From: an uncultured Pseudomonas sp.
GTDB taxonomy: Bacteria > Pseudomonadota > Gammaproteobacteria > Pseudomonadales > Pseudomonadaceae
Reading direction: 5' to 3'
Length of the DNA stretch: 64,000 nt
Assembly: GCF_946886105.1 (NCBI RefSeq)
Contig: NZ_CAMPHV010000001.1
Span: 1 to 64,000, forward strand
Below, piece after piece: positions 57,905-64,000 of the stretch. Every line of letters starts with the position of its first letter. Position 1 is the first letter of the stretch. Under the pieces are notes generated by a model. It ran no database searches, was not told where the DNA came from, and worked only from the letters and a program-made list of their open reading frames with translations. The position numbers and the translations under genes were made by a program.

Positions 57905-58075
57905 TCGAGGTGCTTCGAAACAGCGGGGCGTCGATTGTAGAACGCGGCCAACATTCATCCTAGGGGCTGTGCTTGGTTTACTCAGAGGTATCGTGCTGAG
58001 TAGTATGTTGAACGTTAGTGCCAAATTCGCTCGTTTCAGCAACGCCAGAAGAATAATCAGACAGGGATCAGTGCC

Positions 58076-60787
58076 TTGGATACAGTGCAAGATCCAGCCG
58101 CAGGTAGTCTTCAGCGCTCAAAACTCACACCGCCCCGGGCTCCGCTCGATTATATGAACCGGCCCCTGGTCGAGGCCGCCATTGCCGAGCACCCGCATGC
58201 CCGGCTCTGGCTGTTTTCGGCGCCCGCCGGCTTTGGCAAAACCAGCGCCTTAGCCGCCCTGGCGCAGTGGCGGTTGGCTGAGGGCGAAGCGGTGGCCTGG
58301 TTGTCGCTGAGCCCGGAGGACGACGATCCTTCGCGCTTTCTTTTGCAACTGACCGATGCAATCGGCCCCTGGCTGCCAGGCCGGGGCGCCGATGCGCGGA
58401 CCTATCTGCAGAACACCATGCGCGTGCCGGTGGCGGCGGTGATGGAAACGCTGCTGATGGACCTCGCCACCCTGAACGTCCCGTTATTGCTGGTGCTCGA
58501 CGATCTGCATCTGATCGCCGACGGGGAGCTGTTGGCCGCGTTGAACCGATTGATCCGCTTCGCGCCCAATGCCTTCACGTTAGCCATCGGCAGCCGTTCA
58601 CAGCCGGCGTTGAATCTGGCGACCTTGCGCGCCAAGGGGCTGATGATCGAGATCGGCGAGCAGGACCTGCGTCTGAGTGAAGCCGAAACCCGCGGGTACC
58701 TGGCGCGACATGGCCAGCAGCTGGACGCCGAGGCGTTTGCCGCGCTCTATAAGCAGACCGAGGGCTGGATGGTCGGCGTGCACCTGGCCAGTCTGTGGCT
58801 GCGTCATCAGCCCGAGGCCCTTGCGCAGATGCTCGCCATGGGGACTGGGCAAAGCGCTGTCGGCGACTATCTGCTGCGTAGCGTATTTCAGCAGCTACCG
58901 GTCGATAAGCAGGAACTGCTGCTGGCCCTGGGCATCGCCCAGCAGCTGAGCGGCGAACTGACCGAAGCCTTGACCGGGCGTCAGGACGGCCAGCAGCTGC
59001 TCGAGCAACTGGAGGCCATGCAGCTTTTCCTGCTGCCGCTCGACCATACGCGCCAGTGGTACCGCTTCCATAACTTGTTCGCCGAGTTTTTGCGCAGTCA
59101 GTTGAAGGCGCGCGATCCCGAGCGTTTCAAGCAGCTGCATTTCAATGCCAGCTTATGGTTCGCCAATCACCACATGCAGAATCTGGCAATCGAGCATGCG
59201 CGTCTGGCCGAAGACACCGAGATGCTCGCTGCGCTGGTCGATGGCTGCGGCCTGGAGTTGATCAACCGCGGGCAACTGAACCTGATCTACAAGTGGCGCC
59301 AGGACGTACCCGACGAGATGGTCGAGCGTTTTCCGATTCTGGCGCTCGTCGACGTTTGGGGGCGTGCGGCCGAGCTGAGCCTGCCGGAAGCCTATCGCCT
59401 ACTCGATGAGCAGATGGAGCGCTGGAGCGAGGCGAGAACGGCCGGCCCTTTGAGCGACCAACTACTGACGACCCTGGCGATCAAAGCGGTGATCGCCCTG
59501 CAGAAGGACGACTTGCACACCTGTGTCGTCCTCGCGCGCAAGGTCGAAGAGCAATTGGGCCAGCACACGGCCTTTCTTGAAGTTGCGATGCTGATTATCG
59601 GTGCCCTGGCCTCCTTGATGATGGGGTTGCCCGAGCAGGCCCGGCGGTTATTGGCCCTGGCCCAGCAGCGCAATCATTTTCTAGAAGGGCATTACCTGGA
59701 TACGCAACTGGCCAATGTCGAAATTCTCATGTGTCTGGAGCAGGGGCAGGTCAGGCAAGCCGAAGTGTTGTTCGCCCAGTTGCAGCTGCGCATCGCGCCC
59801 TGGTTCGCGAAGAGGTCCCGGGCGATTGCTTTGCCGACCATTACCGAAGCCGTGATCGCTTATACCCAGGGGCGCCTGGACGGCATCGAGGAGCGCTTGT
59901 GCTGGGCGCTGGCCACTGTCGATGTGATCAACCCCATCGATCTCTACGCCCAAGGCATGCTGTGCATGGCCCGGGTCAAACGCATGCGCAACTCCCCCGC
60001 GGATGCCTCGGCCAGTTTGGCGTTGATGCAGAAGTTGGCGGCGAGCAATCAATCATGGCGCTTCTATGCGATGGCGCTTGGCGATGAGATCGCGCAGATC
60101 CTTCAGGAACCTGCGCTCGACAAACTCAAGCGCGCCGAGCAGCGTTTCAACGCCGTCGACTGGGCCAAGTTCGCCGCGCATTACCCGCATATGCGCTTCA
60201 ATCCCGTGTTATGGGTGCAGGGCTTGACCCGTGTGCGCCTGCAGCAGGCACGCGGGCATTACAGCGAGGCGTTGCACGAGATCCGCCAACTGCGCGAAAC
60301 GCTTATCGAGGACTGGCACGGTCTGCAGCGTTTACGCCTGGATCTGCTGGCGGCGCTGAGCTATCAACGCCTCGGCTATCAGGAGCGCGCGCATAACCTG
60401 CTGGCCGGGTGTCTGGTCGGTGCCGAGCGCGAAGGCGTACGCAGCCTGTTTATCGAGGAAGGGGAGGCCGTCCACTTGATGCTCAAGCAACTTGAAGCCG
60501 CCGAGCGACAACCCGCCTTGCAGGCATTCGTGCGGGAATTGCTGGCTCTGTGGCCGGGGCAGGGGACGGCGCAAGCCGCAGATGGCCTGGACGAAGCCTT
60601 GACCGAACGCGAGCGCGAGGTGGTGTGTTTGGCCGCCGAGGGGTTGTCCAACGAACAGATCGGCCAACAGCTGGCGCTCGCCCTGGGCACGGTCAAATGG
60701 CACCTGCACAACATCTACGAGAAGCTCGGCGTGCGTAACCGTACCCAAGCCATTCGCCGCGCCCGCGAATTGAGTCTACTGACATGA
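58076..60787 (+). CDS. MalT-like LuxR regulator (LAL), first of pair
   Basis: 903 aa large ATP-binding regulator. Order: STAND-type NTPase with Walker A APAGFGKT at 49-56, Walker B LLLVLDDLHLI about 140-150, a long helical/TPR sensor region about 400-800, and a C-terminal LuxR HTH (TEREREVVCLAAEGLSNEQIGQQLALALGTVKWHLHNIYEKLG). It should oligomerise on ATP and an inducer and bind DNA. TTG 58076 is the best start: AGGGAT lies seven bases upstream; GTG 58085 is an alternative. Stop and next start overlap in ATGA. Confidence 0.88.
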   Translation: MDTVQDPAAGSLQRSKLTPPRAPLDYMNRPLVEAAIAEHPHARLWLFSAPAGFGKTSALAALAQWRLAEGEAVAWLSLSPEDDDPSRFLLQLTDAIGPWLPGRGADARTYLQNTMRVPVAAVMETLLMDLATLNVPLLLVLDDLHLIADGELLAALNRLIRFAPNAFTLAIGSRSQPALNLATLRAKGLMIEIGEQDLRLSEAETRGYLARHGQQLDAEAFAALYKQTEGWMVGVHLASLWLRHQPEALAQMLAMGTGQSAVGDYLLRSVFQQLPVDKQELLLALGIAQQLSGELTEALTGRQDGQQLLEQLEAMQLFLLPLDHTRQWYRFHNLFAEFLRSQLKARDPERFKQLHFNASLWFANHHMQNLAIEHARLAEDTEMLAALVDGCGLELINRGQLNLIYKWRQDVPDEMVERFPILALVDVWGRAAELSLPEAYRLLDEQMERWSEARTAGPLSDQLLTTLAIKAVIALQKDDLHTCVVLARKVEEQLGQHTAFLEVAMLIIGALASLMMGLPEQARRLLALAQQRNHFLEGHYLDTQLANVEILMCLEQGQVRQAEVLFAQLQLRIAPWFAKRSRAIALPTITEAVIAYTQGRLDGIEERLCWALATVDVINPIDLYAQGMLCMARVKRMRNSPADASASLALMQKLAASNQSWRFYAMALGDEIAQILQEPALDKLKRAEQRFNAVDWAKFAAHYPHMRFNPVLWVQGLTRVRLQQARGHYSEALHEIRQLRETLIEDWHGLQRLRLDLLAALSYQRLGYQERAHNLLAGCLVGAEREGVRSLFIEEGEAVHLMLKQLEAAERQPALQAFVRELLALWPGQGTAQAADGLDEALTEREREVVCLAAEGLSNEQIGQQLALALGTVKWHLHNIYEKLGVRNRTQAIRRARELSLLT

Positions 60788-63510
60788 GCGACGTCTCCCC
60801 GTCCGTGTCGTGCACCTTTGCGCCTTTAGTGACCAAGTTGTTCCCGGCGAATGCCGGTGGCCGGCCGCTGTTGGTGCGCAAAGCCTTGCTGGAACGACTG
60901 TTCGCCGTCCGGCAACAACGCCTGATGGTTCTCAGCGCTCCTGCGGGTTTCGGTAAAAGCACCGTGCTTAGCCAATTCCGCCTGCGTTTACAGGCGGCAG
61001 GCGCCTGTGTGGCCTGGTTGACCTGTGATGAGTCGGACAGCGAGCCACAGCGCTTGCTGCGCTATTTGATTGCGGCCATAGGCGCCCAGTTACCGGGCTT
61101 CGGCAGCCACACCGCAGGGCTGATGAAAGGGCACCTCAATCTGCCGCTCGAGGCATTGGCCGATGCTTTTTTGGTCGACCTGCGACGGGTGGAGGTCGAG
61201 CTCTACCTGATGCTCGACGACTTTCATCGAATTCGCGATGCGGCCATGGGCCCGCTGGTGAGTTATTTCGTCGAGCGCATTCCGGGCAACGTGCACGTGA
61301 TTGCCAGCACGCGCTACATCCCCGCGTTCGTCGAAGAACAGGCTGCGGCGCCGAGGCCCTGGCTGGCCAGGATAGATGCCGACGAACTACGTTTGAGCCG
61401 TGCCGAGACCGACGAATACCTGCGCGAGATCAAACAGCTGCCGTTAAGCAGTGCGGAAGTCGATTTGTTGCACGGGCGCACCGAGGGGTGGATCACCGCG
61501 TTGCACCTGGCCTCGTTGTCGCTGGCCCGACATCCCGATCGCGCGGCCTTTCTCGCCGGGCTGTCGGGCACCGAACGCAATATCGCCGACTATTTGAGCG
61601 AGGACGTGCTGCATGCGCTGCCGACGTCGTTGCAACGCTTTCTCGAACAGACCTCGCTACTCGACGAATTCGACGCTGAGCTGTGCGATGCGCTGACGGC
61701 GCGCAGCGACAGCCAGCAAGTCCTGCAACGGTTGCAGCGTGAGCAGCTGTTTATCATCCCGCTGGACAGCGAAGGCCAATGGTTTCGTTATCACCCGTTG
61801 TTCGCCGAGTTCCTCCAGGGCAGTCTGAGCAAGCATGGTGATCCGACCCATCTACTGCATGCGGCGGCGCGCTGGTGCGAAAACCATGGATTGCCCAGCA
61901 AGGCGATCAAATATGCCCTGCGTGCCCGGGACTATGGCGTTGCCGCGCAGTTACTGGAGCGTCAGGGCGCGCGCCTGATTGCCGACAACCGGGTGTATGG
62001 CGTGCTGGCGATGCTTAAGGGCATGCCCGCCGAAGTCATTTGCGAGCACCCGATTTTCCAGATTTTCTATGCCTGGCAATTGGCCTTCGAGCAGAAATAC
62101 GCCGAATCCGAGGCCTTGATCGAAGAGGTGAGCGGCCGCTTGCTGCAGGGCCATGGCGATAACTTGCACCATGGACTGGTGGAGCTGCTGGCCGCCGCGC
62201 AAGTGCTCAAGGCATTGGTGCTGCTGTATCAGGATAAGCTCGACAGTTGCCTCAAGGTGGCCTGCCAGTGGTTGAGCCTGGTGCCGGAAAACCAGCCGGT
62301 ATTTCGCGCCAGCCTGTCCTGCATACAGGCCGCCGCCTATGCCTCCCAGGGCGAGTATGGCGAGGCCAAGCGGTCGATCAGCGTGGTGCGCGGGTGCTTG
62401 CGCCAGACCGAAAGCACCTACCTGCATGTAGTGGCCAGCCTGATCGAAACCTTGATCTGCAAGGAGTCGGGCGCATTGGAACGCGGCCGCGCACTTGCCG
62501 AGCGCGCGCGAGGCCGGGTCGAGCAGTTGTTCGGGCGGCGTAGCCGGGTGGGTGGGCCCCTGGCCTTGGCTTATGCGGACTTGTTATACGAGCAGGACCG
62601 TCATGCAGCGATCCTCGCCGAGTTGCCCTTGGCGACCACTTGGCGCGACGTCGCCACGCCTGTGGAGCTGATCAGTCGCGGCAAGCTGGTGTTGGCGCGT
62701 GCGCGCTTTTTTGCCGGCGAGGCCGAGCAGGCCCTGGCCGATCTCGACGAGTGGCTGGAAACCCTGCACGGGCCAGGATATGAGCGGGTTTACGCCCTGG
62801 GCATGTGTTGCAAGGTACAGTTTCTGTTGTGGTTGCAGCGGCCAAACGAAGCGGAGCGCATCTGCCTGCAATTGCAGCGTCATCTGCCCGTGCAGAGTTC
62901 GGGCGGTTACGGCGATGCCAGCACGGCCATGGCGCTGGCGCAGGCGCGCCTGGCATTGAGCGAGCGGTTGGCGGCCAAAGCCCAGGCGGTACTGGAGGCG
63001 TGTTTGACGCAACAGACCGCCGCGCACCAGCGCGACAGACGCTTCAGGCTCAACTTGTTGCTGGCGGTGGCGTACTGGCGTAAAGGCAATCGCGACAAGG
63101 CTTTTGCCTTGCTCGCGCCAACCCTGGAGGACGCCTGGCTAAGCGGCTATCGCCGGATGTTCCTCGACGATGCCTTGTGGCTGTTGCCGCTCATGGAGGC
63201 TTGGATCGCCGCCGAGGCAAAACCGGCGCCGGTCTGGCAGGGCCTGCTCGCGCAATTGCGCGAACAATGCAGCCGGCTTGCAGTCGACCCCGACAGCTTC
63301 GATGAAAATCAGGATATCAGCCACCGTGAGCGGGAGATCCTGCGTTTCGTCGCGGCGGGGCTTTCCAATCGCGATATCGCGCAAACCGTGCACCTGTCCG
63401 AGGCGACGATCAAATGGCACCTGCATAACCTGTTCGCCAAGCTGGGCGTGCGCAGCCGCACGCAGGCGGTGATCAAGGGCAAAGGGTTGGGGGTGTTGAG
63501 CGAGGCCTGA
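60784..63510 (+). CDS. MalT-like LuxR regulator (LAL), second of pair
   Basis: 908 aa, same architecture as the gene before: Walker A SAPAGFGKST at 51-60, DDFHRIRDAAMG (Walker B region), helical sensor and C-terminal HTH (SHREREILRFVAAGLSNRDIAQTVHLSEATIKWHLHNLFAKLG). The recognition helices of the two proteins differ (LALGTVKWHLHN against LSEATIKWHLHN), so they may bind different sites. Coupled to the first by a four-base overlap. From memory the pair is kept in P. aeruginosa (PA1759-PA1760). Inducer and targets are not evident. Confidence 0.88.
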   Translation: MSDVSPSVSCTFAPLVTKLFPANAGGRPLLVRKALLERLFAVRQQRLMVLSAPAGFGKSTVLSQFRLRLQAAGACVAWLTCDESDSEPQRLLRYLIAAIGAQLPGFGSHTAGLMKGHLNLPLEALADAFLVDLRRVEVELYLMLDDFHRIRDAAMGPLVSYFVERIPGNVHVIASTRYIPAFVEEQAAAPRPWLARIDADELRLSRAETDEYLREIKQLPLSSAEVDLLHGRTEGWITALHLASLSLARHPDRAAFLAGLSGTERNIADYLSEDVLHALPTSLQRFLEQTSLLDEFDAELCDALTARSDSQQVLQRLQREQLFIIPLDSEGQWFRYHPLFAEFLQGSLSKHGDPTHLLHAAARWCENHGLPSKAIKYALRARDYGVAAQLLERQGARLIADNRVYGVLAMLKGMPAEVICEHPIFQIFYAWQLAFEQKYAESEALIEEVSGRLLQGHGDNLHHGLVELLAAAQVLKALVLLYQDKLDSCLKVACQWLSLVPENQPVFRASLSCIQAAAYASQGEYGEAKRSISVVRGCLRQTESTYLHVVASLIETLICKESGALERGRALAERARGRVEQLFGRRSRVGGPLALAYADLLYEQDRHAAILAELPLATTWRDVATPVELISRGKLVLARARFFAGEAEQALADLDEWLETLHGPGYERVYALGMCCKVQFLLWLQRPNEAERICLQLQRHLPVQSSGGYGDASTAMALAQARLALSERLAAKAQAVLEACLTQQTAAHQRDRRFRLNLLLAVAYWRKGNRDKAFALLAPTLEDAWLSGYRRMFLDDALWLLPLMEAWIAAEAKPAPVWQGLLAQLREQCSRLAVDPDSFDENQDISHREREILRFVAAGLSNRDIAQTVHLSEATIKWHLHNLFAKLGVRSRTQAVIKGKGLGVLSEA

Positions 63511-63597
63511 CAAGGTTGTCGGATGGTCGGGTGGGAGGCCGGGTGTATCTGACTAATCGCGCCACAATCCGGCAATTGGGAAGGACCGATCAGCGCT

Positions 63598-63683
63598 TGG
63601 TGGGTTACGCGGTGCGCAAACTCTGCGGTTGCTTGTAGAAATCTACTCTGCGCCGCTAACCTGCACGGCCCGACCCACCCTAC
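63598..63683. repeat. Imperfect palindromic intergenic repeat
   Basis: TGGTGGGTTACGCGGTGCG at the left, and CGACCCACCCTAC at the right, are inverted copies in the common Pseudomonas 'GTAGGGTGGGTTA...' style. The rest is unconserved. It occupies the gap after the second LuxR gene. Confidence 0.55.
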
Positions 63684-63706
63684 AAAAGCTACGCATAACC
63701 AACGAA

Positions 63707-63741
63707 AAACGCCGCTCACCTGGTATAGGTGAGCGGCGTTG
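63707..63741 (-). terminator. Terminator of the ATP-grasp ligase gene
   Basis: AACGCCGCTCACCT pairs with AGGTGAGCGGCGTT across a four-base loop; on the minus strand it is followed by TTTTCGTT. It lies about 20 bases beyond the stop. Confidence 0.85.
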
Positions 63742-63762
63742 TGGCCTCGCGGTGCGAGCTTG

Positions 63763-64000
63763 TCAGATCTCGGCCATGGGCACATGGCCGAACAACTCTT
63801 GCGAAAAGCGCATGCGCTCTTCCGCGGTTTCCTCCAGGCCTTTCTTCTTCAGTTCGGCCAAGTGCGCCTCCACCGCGTGGGCGCGATGGGTCAAGCCGCA
63901 ATCGTTGGCGATCTGGATATTCAGGCCGGGGCGGGCGTTCAACTCGAGGATCATCGGGCCCTTGTCCTGATCGAGCACCATGTCCACGCCGATATAGCCG
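63763..64000 (-). CDS. ATP-grasp alpha-L-glutamate ligase-like protein, 3' end only
   Basis: The visible C-terminal part reads ...GYIGVDMVLDQDKGPMILELNARPGLNIQIANDCGLTHR, then an acidic/basic tail to HVPMAEI. E-L-N-A-R-P-G-L is the metal-binding end of an ATP-grasp RimK-like ligase, and the tail fits the 'alpha-L-glutamate ligase-like' family that sits beside an inactive-transglutaminase membrane protein in Pseudomonas. The gene continues beyond 64000. Substrate unknown. Confidence 0.8.
   Translation of the reverse strand, partial: GYIGVDMVLDQDKGPMILELNARPGLNIQIANDCGLTHRAHAVEAHLAELKKKGLEETAEERMRFSQELFGHVPMAEI

Noticed and set aside
58076..63510. Tandem large NTPases as an antiphage STAND (Avs-like) system
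   Set aside because: Both end in clear LuxR DNA-binding domains and lack any effector domain; they are MalT-like activators.

Overview
The window reads as chromosomal core DNA of a gamma-proteobacterium of the genus Pseudomonas or a close relative. The grounds are: GC-rich coding DNA; a lipoprotein I gene (oprI); the fabA-fabB pair; a class I.1 lipase with its foldase; an iron-sulphur APS reductase next to cysB; a ThrH-type phosphatase; and a transglutaminase operon of the TgpA type. From memory (no search was run) the gene order matches several separate P. aeruginosa PAO1 neighbourhoods placed end to end: fabB to glutathione transferase, selD-selU, the MoxR/TgpA to oprI region, and DAHP synthase to the tandem LuxR genes. 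There are no rRNA, tRNA or CRISPR features.

Layout. 1-360: decayed start of a tyrosine integrase at the window edge, then a bidirectional terminator. 361-7371 (minus): fabA-fabB, and a three-gene unit of TonB-dependent receptor, periplasmic binding-like protein and hybrid sensor kinase. 7550-16391 (plus): gpsA, a small membrane protein, sixA, an AMP-forming acyl-CoA ligase behind an 18-bp perfect palindrome, a hotdog thioesterase, two alpha/beta hydrolases, a nu-type glutathione transferase, a DUF4892 protein and an AI-2E family permease. 16399-25856: patatin-like protein, selD-selU, small lipoprotein, a repeat element, flavin reductase, chemoreceptor, P-type ATPase. 26031-29892: MoxR-DUF58-TgpA operon. 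29973-36572: CHAD protein, second repeat copy, thioesterase, second chemoreceptor, TatD, MltF-like transglycosylase, DoxX. 36656-38726 (minus): lipase and foldase behind a sigma-54-like promoter. 39267-49266: small methyltransferase-like protein, greB, YbbP/YbbA ABC pair divergent from tesA, L,D-transpeptidase, oprI, GntP permease, a membrane-anchored protein of unknown role, GNAT protein. 49338-58090: DAHP synthase, PilZ protein, ketopantoate reductase-like protein, 5'-nucleotidase, universal stress protein, cysB, cysH, thrH, pabB. 58076-63510: two overlapping MalT-like LuxR regulators. 63763-64000: 3' end of an ATP-grasp ligase.

Most of the window is housekeeping: unsaturated fatty acid synthesis, phospholipid precursors, sulphur and selenium assimilation, shikimate and folate precursors, envelope maintenance. 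The parts most worth following up are the receptor/binding protein/kinase unit beside fabAB, the palindrome before the acyl-CoA ligase, a paired MITE-like repeat whose first copy exactly fills the gap between two genes, the lipase promoter and its intercistronic hairpin, the 10-bp divergent start region of tesA, and an unexplained foldable spacer between the L,D-transpeptidase and oprI terminators. I did not find a clearly new defence or biosynthetic system.
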